From NCBI RefSeq assembly GCF_020497125.1, contig NC_059082.1, positions 62,512,948-62,576,947 on the forward strand: a stretch of 64,000 nt of DNA. Reading direction: 5' to 3'. The notes under the pieces are model-generated. The model saw only the letters and a list, made by a program, of their open reading frames with translations, ran no database searches and had not been told where the DNA came from. This DNA comes from Mauremys mutica (lineage: Eukaryota > Chordata > Testudines > Geoemydidae). Made by a program: the position numbers and the translations under genes. Positions 1 to 10,616 of the stretch are shown piece after piece. Numbering within the stretch: the first letter of the stretch is position 1; each line of letters starts with the position of its first letter.

Positions 1-821
1 CATCCCTCTGATATGTTTTACTGAGGGAGTTGAGAGAGTGGCTTTACAATGAGGGTTCTATGGATTACTATGTGTGCATGAATAAAGTGGGACTTTGTAT
101 TGGACAGGGAGAGAAACTATTCTTTTTATGGCTGAACTGAGGTGAAACTGAGGTAAGTGCACGTGTCATGCCATGATCTGCTGTAGGAAGATGCTCCATG
201 TAGGGTCATCTTATCACAGTCCTTTGCTGACAAAAATCATTAGTGAACCAGTCCTGAGGGGATTTCCCCTGCCACTTTCCAACTACAGGAAAAAGTCCTT
301 GGGAAACAGGGCACATAGAAACTAACACAATTTAATATATCTGAACATCACATTCCCTTCCAGTGAGGACAGGGGGACAGACTTTCAGAACAGCATGCCA
401 CATTAGAACTGACCCAACTCTGAAAACTTTGACCAAAAGTTTTAGAACTGGAACTTTGGGGGAGTGGGGGACAAATGTATTAGAAAACCTGACTGTCACT
501 TAGGTACATAAATGCAAGCAGAGAACTTTTGAAGATCTCCCCTCCCACATGACAAGCATTTCCATTTTCCCCCAGGGGAAGAGTCCTCCATTCCTACCCT
601 ACCTCTACCCCATATACAAATTACCTGAATTTAATATTTCATTTACAATTCTCCCAGACATTTGAAAAGCACTGACGCCAGGCACTTACCCAGTCAACAC
701 TTTTGATGGAGTGTGTATCTGGAGGGTATGCCATTCATCATATTTTCAAAGCATTCATCTAGCACACACAAATGAGGCCAGAGTTTCAGAAGAGCTAAGA
801 TCCCGTTCAGACACATAAGTG
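1..821. other. no recognised feature
   Basis: AT-rich single-copy-looking sequence. I see no conserved coding frame, terminal repeat or target-site duplication. Confidence 0.4.
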
Positions 822-1075
822 TATAGATCTGAAGGCCAGAGGGGACCATTATGATCTTGTCTTACCTTCTGCATAACACAAGTCATAGACCCTCATACAA
901 TCATCTCAGCAAAAGGCCTGCAACTTCTGTTTGAGCCCTAGAATATATTTTTAAAAGATGTCTTTAAATCAAGACTGGACATCAAGTGATAGGACAACCC
1001 ACCATGTCCCTATGTAAGTTGTTCCAATGCTGAAATACCTTCACTGTTAAAAGAAGCGAAAAATGTGTCTAAAGG
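822..1075 (-). mobile_element. CR1 LINE 3'-end fragment
   Basis: Read on the minus strand, this matches the 3' tail of a turtle-type CR1 LINE: a segment ending in the ATCATAATGGTCCC...TCTGGCCTT block. The same tail appears in the plus orientation at 54130-54237 inside this window, which gives a direct comparator. No protein-coding part remains, so it is a 5'-truncated dead copy. Positions 959-980 run in the opposite orientation to the rest (see findings). Confidence 0.75.
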
Positions 1076-2111
1076 GCTTGGCACCCAGCAGCTTCCATTG
1101 AAATCTGACCCCGTTTGATTATCCATGAAACATACAATTTTGAGTAGGCAAAAAGGTATTAAAATATCCATTTGTCCCAAGAACATATTCCCATAATTTT
1201 AATCTACCATTGCATTCTAGTTAAACTCCCTACATGGAGTTTACCTCCTAACTGTAGTTGGATATTTCTTTGAAGAGAGGACTTTGCAGTCCTGGCTATT
1301 TTCTTACAATATTTTTGTGTGATTTAGTCACTAAAGACAATCATTTTATATAGACAGAAACACTTGTAACAATCTCATATGGTATATTATTCTCTCATCC
1401 TCTTTTGTTGTGTAAATTGTCTATTAAGGATCTGAGTGAAGTCAATGTGGTCCACATGGATGGTCCTCTGCACTAAGGCTCCACTCCGGGCAAAAGGTCC
1501 ATCAACATAGATCTAATTACAGAATCGGGATCCTATCAGTGGATCCAAAACCACTGACTTCAGTGAGTTTTGGATGAGGCCATTAGTTTATGAGATTACA
1601 AAAGAGGGTCCTGTCTTAATCAGTTCATGAAGTACCTAGTTCACATCTTGAAACTATATACACAAAATAGTTACCAATATAGCACGGAAATATTGTACAC
1701 GGCTCCTAGCTTGAACATCAACACAGAGAAGGACAATCTAATTGTAGTGATGATCTTTGGACAGATGTAGCTTGTAAAGTAAAACCACTAGTGTTAAACT
1801 TTCCCAGTGTTTTCCTCTACTTCCTAAAAATATTAAGAAAAAAAACTTTCCACAGAGATTAGAAAAAATAGGGCATATATAACTGACCTGTAGTTTCAAA
1901 TATATTTATTCATACCATCAACAGCAACATATCATGCAGCCTAGTAGCTAAACAAAGAAAATATTTTGTTGACTGGTGCCTAACATTCTTTCCAGAATGC
2001 TCATTGTTTCCCTCTGCTCCCTTGTAGGTACATTGTCAACTGCTGTCTCTTGAACCTTCCTTAGACCGCAAGGTATTTGGAGCAGTGACTGTCTTTTTCT
2101 TCTGCATTTGC
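1076..2111. other. no recognised feature
   Basis: AT-rich sequence with no open frame of note and no terminal repeats that I could identify. Confidence 0.4.
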
Positions 2112-2116
2112 ACACC

Positions 2117-2852
2117 TGTGACAGTGTGACACTTACCTCTCACAAGTGCCTCCTGTCACCTGGGTGTGGTGCTGCAATCTTTTCCCCTGCTCTTGGCACC
2201 CGTGTAGGTTGCCAAACCCATGAGGCAGGTCTTCAGTGGCTCAGCCCTCCAGCCAGTACACCCAGTCAAAATGGATGACCCCTTCCAGGGTAGCAAAGAA
2301 TTCAACGCACTATTGGCCCTCACCAGAGTCTTAAGCCCTATCTCTCACCCCTTTTTAATCCAGCCCTTCACTTGGGCATCTAAAGGAGCTTTGCCCCATT
2401 TTCAGGGCTTAGGCTACTTTGCAAGTGGACAAATGCAGATCCACCCACTACTCTGGGTCCCAACCCAGGGACCCTATACACAGAAGCCACATACTTCCCC
2501 CTTTGATTGGTTCCTGCCATTTTCTCTGGGCTTCTTACCACCTGGTCCCTTTCCTTTCACCCATTACCTTAGGGTTACAATTCTCAGGTCCTCTCCCCCC
2601 AGGGCCAGTAAACAAAGCCCACCAAGCTCCTGTGGCCCACTCAGAGCCCCCTTCCTCACCTCTCAGGTCACAGGAAAGAACCAACCTGCTCCTTTTATCT
2701 GAGCCTGTTGAGCTTGGATTGGCTGCTTCTATGTAGCCTCTCTAGGCAGGCCTGGAGGACCAACCTCCGCTGCTCCTTTCCTGGGGCGAGGTGTGGTAGG
2801 ACCCGAAGGCTTCCAGCCAGGGGCCTCAAAGAGACAGTGGCCCTCCATCACA
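2117..2852 (-). mobile_element. solo LTR, 736 bp, with 5-bp target-site duplication
   Basis: The block starts TGTGACAGTG and ends CCATCACA on the plus strand, so both strands read TG...CA as LTRs do. It is flanked by a perfect direct repeat ACACC (2112-2116 and 2853-2857). On the minus strand a CCAAT box (2718-2722) precedes an ATAAAAG TATA-like box (near 2692-2700) by about 18 bp, which sets the transcriptional direction. An internal stretch (2438-2476) is nearly the same as 57103-57138 in the second solo LTR. No internal retroviral or gypsy coding sequence lies next to it, so it is a solo LTR left by recombination. A 5-bp duplication fits an endogenous retrovirus or a gypsy-type element, and I cannot decide between them. 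The open frames inside it are not genes. Confidence 0.8.
2692..2722 (-). promoter_or_regulatory. LTR core promoter: CCAAT box and TATA-like box
   Basis: On the minus strand AGCCAATCC is followed about 18 bp later by ATAAAAGG, some 150 bp from the LTR 5' end. The spacing is the same as in the LTR at 56758-57515. Activity is not shown. Confidence 0.5.
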
Positions 2853-2857
2853 ACACC

Positions 2858-5191
2858 ACCTAGCATAATGGGGTTCTGGTCCATTACTGGAACTCTTAGA
2901 TTCTATTGAAATAAGAATAATACTATTTCCCAATGTAGACATCTTTGTCTATTTCACCTTCCATGCTACAGCTGAATGACAGAAATCTCAAACCTCTTGC
3001 TGGAGTAAGCAATGTCTAAAAACAATGAGACCTTCTAACTTACTAATTGCAGTTGATTTCTAAAGTACAATTTCTCACACTGTGTTTGTAATTTTTATGC
3101 ATAGGAAAGACAAAGTAATATTATATTGAGCTGAAACATCCCCGTTTCCCTCACCCACAGTATATCATACTGGTTAGTTTCCTTCTGTTCTACACAAGTA
3201 ATACCCAGATAAGCTTCTGGCAGCAGATAATCATCATCTTGACAGTGAGGAATAGTCTAAGTATGAACTCAAATCCCCTGAGAACTAATTTTGGCATGCT
3301 CACCACGTTAGCTTTGACCTCCATATCCCTTCCAGAATATATGAGAGGAACAATGTGAACTCACGACTCTTCTTCAATAGATTAAGATCTTGACATTGCA
3401 ATGTAATCCCCTTCCCCTCACCCCCTTTTCTTTTTTATTTCCATTTTGTCCCTAAGAAAGAGGCATAGTAAAGGAGAAAGGGGGAAGAAACAACTTCTCC
3501 AATCTTGCTGACAATCAGGACACTTAAAAAAAATCATTTCCCCCCAAATTTCTGATTTTGAAAAAAAAATTGTTTTTTCAAATGATTTTTTGTTTTAAAA
3601 AAAGGTGATCAGCTCTAGCTAACATCTATTGCCATTTACCCCGAATAGGTCTGACTCTCCTCTACTTGCTTCCTGGTGAAAGTGTTCTATCTATTCCCAA
3701 AGAAAGCCCACCAACAAGTCAACGGGGGGAGACAGCCCTGTCTAAAGGAATAAGAGAGGCACAATGTGTGAAATCTCCTTGAAGCCAACTGGTGGCCAGT
3801 GGAGAAAGGCTGTGAGGAGGGCTGTGTCAAGTTTTTAGCACAGGGGTAGCTGTACAAATGAGATGATGCAGTGTTAGGACGGGATGGCTTATGCTAAAGC
3901 AGATGTTAAAGACAGGAGCATGCCTATTGTGCTCTAGGTCTTTCCATAATCCATTGCCAGATGCTGTGGCGGTGAATAGAAGCTCTGTGGTTTTCCTCTA
4001 ACCTGCCGTCTAAGAGCTTAATAAACATTATACTTTTTGCTAATAAAGGGCCTAGGCTGTGTAGTTTGGGGAGCAATTGGCCTCAGCGTTAGGTGGCTGG
4101 AAGTGTTTGAGAAGAAAAAGCTTTAGTGAAGTATCAGACCTGGAGCTGGCTGAATACTGAAGAACAGTATTTAAATAACTCTGCTATTCATCTCAACAAT
4201 ATCTGGGATGCTCTTGTTTTTCCATTAATCAATTTGTGCAAGTAACTTTTTTTTTTGCAAGAATATTTGCAAAAGAAAAATTAACAAATCCACCAGAAGT
4301 GACTTATTCGAACCTTTATCTTATTCAGCCAGGTCGTCCAGGGGCAGAAAATATATCCTGTGACCTAGATGGCAGATCACCCCACTTGAATAGTGAACAC
4401 TCAAGTAAAGTGTCTTAGTGAATAGTTTGTGTGGAAATCCATAAACTGATACATTTGTCATCAAATCATTTTGATGAACATGTCAATGTCTGTTAGGAGA
4501 AAATTCAGGAACAGAATCAAATAAACTGTCTACTGCAAATAGTTTACTCAGCTCTTGTCTCTGGGATTTATACTGTGTACCATAATACTACAGAAAATAA
4601 GCTGTTTGGCCACCAAGATTTTGCCAGAAGATTCAACTCTTGTAGTTGTCCTAAAACACAGCGGTCACCTCTCCTGGGGAGCTAGAATTTTAGATCCTAA
4701 ATGAGTGGTGGTTTGTTTGTGGGCATTAAACAATGGTCAGTTAGCATAGTCGTCCTAAACTCCTTACTGGCTCTCAGAGGTGTGGTGTTCTTGGAATGTT
4801 TTGTTCCTGATAATATTATAAATGAAATCATTTGTTGCAGAGTGAGAACAGAGTGAGAAAGCGCCAGCTGAGAGGGAAATATCAGTGGAACCTATAATAA
4901 CAGAGCAGAGCAAAGATTTTTTGCAAGATTACTACAGGTGTTAAAGGTATTAGTACTCTGGGAAGGTAAGTTCAGGCTAAGACATGGCTATAGGCAGTAC
5001 ATGTGTCTGGGCTGGTTGGTGACAGTGCTTGAGACGTACCGCAGGTAGGATGGCAAGACCGGGACACACAACATACCAGGATTACAGTAAATCCCAGCAC
5101 CTCTGTTAGCAGACTGCGAGCCAGAGGCTATGGAGGCTGAGAATAGGACACAACATTTGTGAATCCTGTGTGCATAAATGTTTTCATTGTC
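2858..5191. other. mostly unassigned; AT-rich decayed repeat near 3520-3620
   Basis: No gene seen. Positions 3520-3620 hold runs of A and T around AAATGATTTTTTG and end in an AGCTCTAG-like motif. This is a loose pattern that recurs near 12390-12430, 22220-22320, 25480-25640, 39200-39400 and 60420-60700, and it may be an ancient dispersed family. The rest shows nothing I can name. Confidence 0.35.
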
Positions 5192-5193
5192 TA

Positions 5194-5436
5194 AGATATG
5201 TCTACACTAAAGAGCATCCTGCGGCACAGCTGTACTGATGTAGCTGCGCTGCTGTAAGATCGCTCAGATCGACATAATAAAACCACCTCCACGAGTGGCA
5301 GGAGCTTCTCCTGCCAACATAGCGCTGTCCACATCGGCGCTTAGGTCAGTGTAACTTACTTCTCTCAGGGAGGTGTTTTTTCATACCCTTGAGTGAGGTA
5401 AGTTACACCAACAAAAGTGTTAATGTAAACATGATC
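5194..5436. mobile_element. TA-flanked MITE, copy 1
   Basis: The ends are AGATATGTCTAC and GTAAACATGATC, which are imperfect inverted repeats flanked on both sides by TA (5192-5193, 5437-5438). The interior includes CCTGCCAACATAGCGCTGTCC, whose core ACATAGCGCTGTC recurs inverted in copy 2. It has no coding capacity. TA duplication and short inverted termini suggest a Tc1/mariner-mobilised MITE. Confidence 0.6.
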
Positions 5437-5438
5437 TA

Positions 5439-6643
5439 AGACATGCACTCACTTACTTCATGTTGCACAAACCAACACATGAGGTAAGGAGCCAAGTTCA
5501 TCCTTGGTGTAAATTCTATTGACTTCATAGAAGTTACATTACAGAATTTTATCCACGGGGTCTACAACTGGGTTGCAGGGAAGTTTCCTTGTAAATCCCT
5601 CAACATAGTGGGGATATCTCATCACGCTGTTCTGACTTGTCAAGTACCACGTACCTGCATGGTACCAAGTACTCTTGGCGGTGGGGGGAGGGGCTCTCTT
5701 TTGAAATTCTCATCCACAAGCACATCTGCACTGTATAGCTGGGTTTCTGTGCAGAGTTCAACACCCCATCCCCTACCTTGGATGCTGCTATGAAAGTATA
5801 TCACAAAGCAGTCTGTTAATGATATGCCAATCAGTACACAACACGCCCTCTTTAGACTACCCATATCTAATGCTGCCATGTTCAGCCTGGGCACTGTATG
5901 TTTCTTGCTGTGGTACTTCCACTCCAATGGGTAATGCAGCTATTCCATAATAATCTGAGGGAATACAGAGATAGAAGGGAAGAAAAGGCCTTACTGATAC
6001 TCCTGACTTTTCGCCCCCTCTTCTAAACTTGCAGGTAGTGTTGTGCTCATTGGGCCTACCAATGTACCCTAATTGTAAGCACAACAGTAAAAAGTGAGTG
6101 AAAGTTCAATGTCACAATAAATGATGGAGGAGCGGGGAAAGTGCAAAAGAGACAGTTGTCTGCCAGCAACCACTGAGGCAAGCTTCACCCTCATGGCTGT
6201 CACCTCTATCCCAGTCTTCTGAGAACTGGGCTCTACAATAATATAATTGGGTCTTTGTCATCCTGACAGGATGGGACCAGAGAAAGGCATCCAAATGACA
6301 TTGCCACTTCCAGCTGCTCCAGCTGAATCCCACCCCCTGGAATATGAGATTGTCTCTTCCCCTCACTCACGTGTCGTTCTTTTCGACCTTATTTCTTTGG
6401 TCTGGCTTAGCCAGCCAAACTGTGTATTTTTGCAACCCTGCTGTAAGGTTATGACCAGAAGAAGGCAGCTAAAAGCAATGCCCTAAATAGCTTGATGCTG
6501 ATACATGTGGCCATGTCTCAGAGTGTGGCTGTGCTGTGCCTGTGACTTCCAGCAGTAAGAGTCGATAGTAGACCCAGAAGCTGCATTTTCTATCTTTGCT
6601 GGTCTTCGCTTTCCCCTCTTCTGTGCTTATCTTGTTTGTCTTC
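5439..6643. other. no recognised feature
   Basis: Several short open frames overlap on both strands between 5600 and 6490, but none has a recognisable motif or a biased composition. I see no gene here. Confidence 0.4.
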
Positions 6644-6645
6644 TA

Positions 6646-6915
6646 AGGCCAAGTCTACATTACACACTTACATCGGTATAACTACATCGCTCCGGGGTGT
6701 GAAAAACCCACTCCCGTGAGCGACACAGTTATACAGAGCTAATGCCTGGTGTAGACAGCGCTATGTCAATGGGAGGGCTTCTCCCATCAACATGGCTACT
6801 GCCTTTTGTGGAGCTGGATTAATTATGCTGATGGGAGAAGCTCTCCCATTGGCACAGTTGCATCTTCATTGAAGCGCTGCAGAGGCACCACTGCAGTTTA
6901 AGTGTAGAGCTGCCC
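6646..6915. mobile_element. TA-flanked MITE, copy 2
   Basis: Termini AGGCCAAGTCTACA and TGTAGAGCTGCC are imperfect inverted repeats with TA on each side (6644-6645, 6916-6917). The AGGCC..GTCTACA terminus resembles those at 5194 and 38537. There is a GCGCTATGT core in the opposite orientation to copy 1. Non-coding. Confidence 0.65.
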
Positions 6916-6917
6916 TA

Positions 6918-9067
6918 GGAAACAGGTTCAGACTTTAACAATGACAGCTTCAGCCCATTTCAATTAACTTATTTTCTTTTCCCAAAATGGACTGTTATGA
7001 CCATCTAAAAATTGCCAAATAGAAAGAAAAATCCTAAAAACTCTCTCCAACTAAAGGGAAGGGGAACTACGGAGTCATTAAAAAGAAAGCCTTACTTAAT
7101 ACTTTACATTTCAAATGTTTTAGCTGTTTTTCCTTTTTCAGTATCTTTAATAAATGATTTGTAGTGGCATTTGCAATGGTACTAAATAGGCTGCTTACCA
7201 AACCCTAAACCTTGTTTTAAGCATTTAATGTTAGACAGTGGCAGGGTCATGTTAACACCTTTGACTTGTGGGGCCAATTGATTCCATCTAAATGAATACA
7301 CCAGAGCCTGAACAAGATCACACAAAATCTTCTCTATATCATGTAAAAATGGATGCGATCCAAACCTCCAGATCTGGATCCACGTCAGGGTTCAGATTCA
7401 CAGGTCAAATCTCACTCTACAGAGGACCAGCTCTGACCTCAGAATAGTTCAGATTCAGATCCAAGGTTCAAAATGCTGAATTTAGGGATATTTGGAACTG
7501 AGATTTTTTTTGTTCAGACTATCATGAAAGTAGAGTGAGATTAGGATCCTGGGTTTTGGTTCAGGCTTTTCTCTAATTCTGGAAGGTTGTTAGAAAGTAA
7601 ACTGCTAATTAAAAAAATAATCATGTAATGTTCCCCCACAATACCTCGTTCTGCTAGAATAAAAATAGCCCATATGTACTCAATTGCTTTCTGTAACAGT
7701 GCATGGAATTTTCACAAGCTCAAACTTGAGCAGGGAGCCCCCGGAAAACATTTAAATACCTGTAAGTGTGATGAGAGTGGGACATGTTCCATGAATGCTT
7801 CTTCTCTGGGAAACTACCCACTGCACTGGCTGAGTGCTATTCTGTGACTTTCTTTCCAATGGTATCACTAGCTGCACCTGCTCTTTTAAATATTATGATC
7901 TAGTGCTATATGTGTAACACTATTTCTACACTGGGAGAGCCTTTCATTTACTAAACATGAGTGGCTATTTGACATGGCTGACTGCCCATTATTAATTATA
8001 TATTCTACATGCATATTAAATGCCAATGACCTTAACACTGACACCAAAAGAATCTAATTGTTCTCCTAGTGATTGTGCTATCATTCTCATTAGAGATCTC
8101 GTTGCTGGTACTCAGGACAGCAGAAGAGCAGGGATGGAGAATAACTACACTGAGGTGGATCTTGAACACTTTTGACTATCCTGAACTATCTTCGGATGTG
8201 CTGCTGGCTCCCATTAGGTTCAGCATTGATCTACAGTGGTTAGACAAGAAATTGACTTCCCTTGGAAACAGTTTCTTAAATTTACCTCCTCTTTACCCTC
8301 ATTTGGCAAGAAAGGTGAGATATAGCTTATTTTGAAGTTGCTTTTAAAAATGGAATTATTTTAGGAAGGGAAATTTTGGGGGGCCCTGGAAATAAGCCTC
8401 ATACCTTGCTAGGTCATCTGAATGCGGTCCATTCTGAGTGCTTCCTTATGCAGCAGCAGGAAGCAGCCCCTTTGCTGAAGAGAGAATTTCCACAGTTAGC
8501 TGGGGACAAGATGAAAACTCTCTCCAAAGCTTCATGCAATAGTGGTGGGTGGGGATTGGGCAATGGAAGAACACCACCAAGGACAAGGAAGTGACTCCTG
8601 AAAATTCCTGCCACAAGGGAGTTAGGGATTCAACTGAGTAGCAGCAGTGAGTTACCAGTCAGAAACAGTTATCTTCATCTGAACCCCTTGGTCTCTCTGG
8701 AATAAACATAGAGCCAAATGCTTGTCCCCCGTGCAAAGTCTGGGTGAACAGGCTATGTTCAGGGGTCTGCAGTTGTGTGGGGGGCTGGGTGGGTAGGATG
8801 GAGTCCTAACCTTACAACCAGGAGCGAGGGCCTGGAGCAGCTGCCCAGCCATTCTGCAGCCTCTGAAGTAGCAGCTACAGCTCGTTGAGTCCCCTACATG
8901 TTGCAGCTGGTAATTTATATGACGCATCCAGAACTGTGGAAGGATGTGCCATGGGTGCAGGCCATGGGGGCAGGATTGCACCTCGGTCCCCTCTCTAGTC
9001 TGAGGTATCAAGCCTCATGCCTTTATCTTTCCTGGGGTGGAATTCTGCAGTTCTCCCAGTCCTAGAC
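6918..9067. other. no recognised gene
   Basis: An 88-codon open frame (8069-8335, plus) and a 119-codon frame (8652-9011, minus) lack recognisable domains. Imperfect palindromic text around AGATCTGGATCC at about 7360-7385 is short. I cannot assign any repeat family. Confidence 0.4.
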
Positions 9068-9330
9068 CTATTTAAAATATTTTTTCTCTACAGACTTGTT
9101 CCCAGTGTTACATGAACACCACTTTGGTTTCAAGAAGGCCTGGCCCTCCACTACCCTGTGTATCGACTATGCGTATTTAGCGGGTCAAACTGAGTTCTGG
9201 AACTCATGGTTCTTCCCTTCAGGTGTCTGTGACCACTGGTATACAGTGATCAGAGACTTCTTAAAACCAAAGTGGTGTTCATGTAACACTGGGAACAAGT
9301 CTGTAGAGAAAAAAAAAATATTTTAAATAG
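9068..9330. repeat. long inverted repeat (hairpin), about 70-bp arms
   Basis: The left arm 9068-9137 and right arm 9257-9330 are reverse complements with one substitution and a length difference in an A/T run (6 versus 10 bases), around a 119-bp loop. No target-site duplication or familiar transposon terminus flanks it. Its origin is unclear: a MITE, or a local inverted duplication by template switching. Confidence 0.9.
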
Positions 9331-10113
9331 TTCACACATGTCCGTTTTAAAGGTGTACCAGCCCCTGCTTGTAATTTAAGCAGGACGAATGCCTTCAAAC
9401 ACACTCACAGTTGGCTGTGTCTCAGCCTGGTTCCCCCAAAAGAACTCTCCCCATCTTGAGAAGGAGGCCCTTTTTTAAATGTCCAGAGTTCTTTTGTTAT
9501 GTATTCCCAGTTTTGGCCCTTCTGTCCCAAACCAGTCTGGTAGGATCAGCAGGAGATCAAGCCAGAGTCCTGAGAGCCAATGGTCAGCAATTGTCTCTTA
9601 ACAATCCTCCAGTATTTGCTGAAGGCTGGCTTATCTTGAGCCATTCTCTTCCCTTACAGTCCCCTATTAAACTAGAACATTCACACAGTAAACATTCACA
9701 AGTCAACATACAGTATTCATAAGTTAGAGAGCAGCTCCAATTCCATCACAGGAAGATTGATGAAGAAATCAATATAGGGAAGTTTCAAGCAGTGTCTCTG
9801 CATAGTCTTAGTGGGCATGTCCTTGCCTCTATCTCTTCTTTCCCCTTTCATCTCACCACACTGCTGTAGAGACAGCTCCACAGTGTAAAGGAGTGAGCCC
9901 CAACCCTATGCAGCAGAACCAGTGGTAATACTGATTACTCGGCTTTGCACACTCCGGCATGGATGGGCAGCATTTGCCTTCAAGTACATTGCCATTCACT
10001 ATCCCAGTACCCATTCTTTCACCCCAAATGGTGAAAGGACCAAGCCTATTTAAGTACATGCACATTATGTGAACCGTTCTTGCATGTTTGCTTGCATAAA
10101 CTATGGTGCCAGG
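9331..10113. other. no recognised feature
   Basis: 9360-9730 has moderate GC and resembles decayed retroelement sequence, but I found no terminal repeats or coding motif. The rest is unassigned. Confidence 0.35.
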
Positions 10114-10240
10114 CATAGGTGCTGGAACTAGGAGTGCTACCGCACCCCTTGGCTTGAAGTGGTTTCCATTATTTATGGGGTTTACAGTTTGGTTCATTGG
10201 CTCTCAGCACTCCCACTATAAAAACTGTTCTAGCGCCCCT
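10114..10240. mobile_element. small MITE-like repeat
   Basis: A 127-bp block whose ends GGTGCTGGAAC and GTTCTAGCGCC are roughly inverted. I recall closely similar text as a dispersed turtle repeat. No target-site duplication is clear, so boundaries are approximate. Confidence 0.45.
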
Positions 10241-10270
10241 GTTGCTGTCATCATCCTAAGCCCTGCTTCC

Positions 10271-10608
10271 CAGGGCCGGCTCTACAGTTTTCGCCGCCCC
10301 AAGCAGCGCACTGAATTGCCGCCGCGGGCGGGGGGGGGGCAGTCCGTGTGCTCTTGGGGCGGCAGGCGCGTTTCCGCAGCGGCGGCAATTCGGCGGCAGC
10401 TTCTATGTTTAGCTAAACATAGAAGCTGCTGCCTAATTGCCGCCGCCGCAGAAACGCGAGTGCCGCCCTAAGGGCACACGGACTGCCCCCGCTGTCCGCG
10501 GCGGCAATTCGACGTGCTGCTTGGGGGCAAAACAACAGGGACTGCCGCCCCTTGCAGAATGCCGCCCCAAGCACCAGCTTGGAATGCTGGTTCCTGGAGC
10601 CGGCCCTG
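10271..10608. mobile_element. palindromic GC-rich hAT MITE with 8-bp target-site duplication
   Basis: Termini CAGGGCCGGCTC and GAGCCGGCCCTG are inverted. The element is flanked by a perfect 8-bp direct repeat CTGCTTCC (10263-10270, 10609-10616), the duplication length of hAT transposases. The centre (about 10340-10490) is a near-perfect palindrome folding about TTTAGCTAAA near 10411. It is very rich in G, C and CpG compared with its AT-rich flanks. Non-coding: the small frames read through it on both strands are by-products of the palindrome. It would depend on a transposase supplied elsewhere. Confidence 0.88.
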
Positions 10609-10616
10609 CTGCTTCC

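Noticed and set aside
2220..2702. 160-codon open frame, plus strand
   Set aside because: It lies inside the first solo LTR on the antisense strand and has a proline/serine-rich composition without a domain.
8069..8335. 88-codon frame followed by a GTGAG that could be a splice donor
   Set aside because: No acceptor, motif or neighbouring exon that I can recognise. One weak splice-like site is not evidence of a gene.
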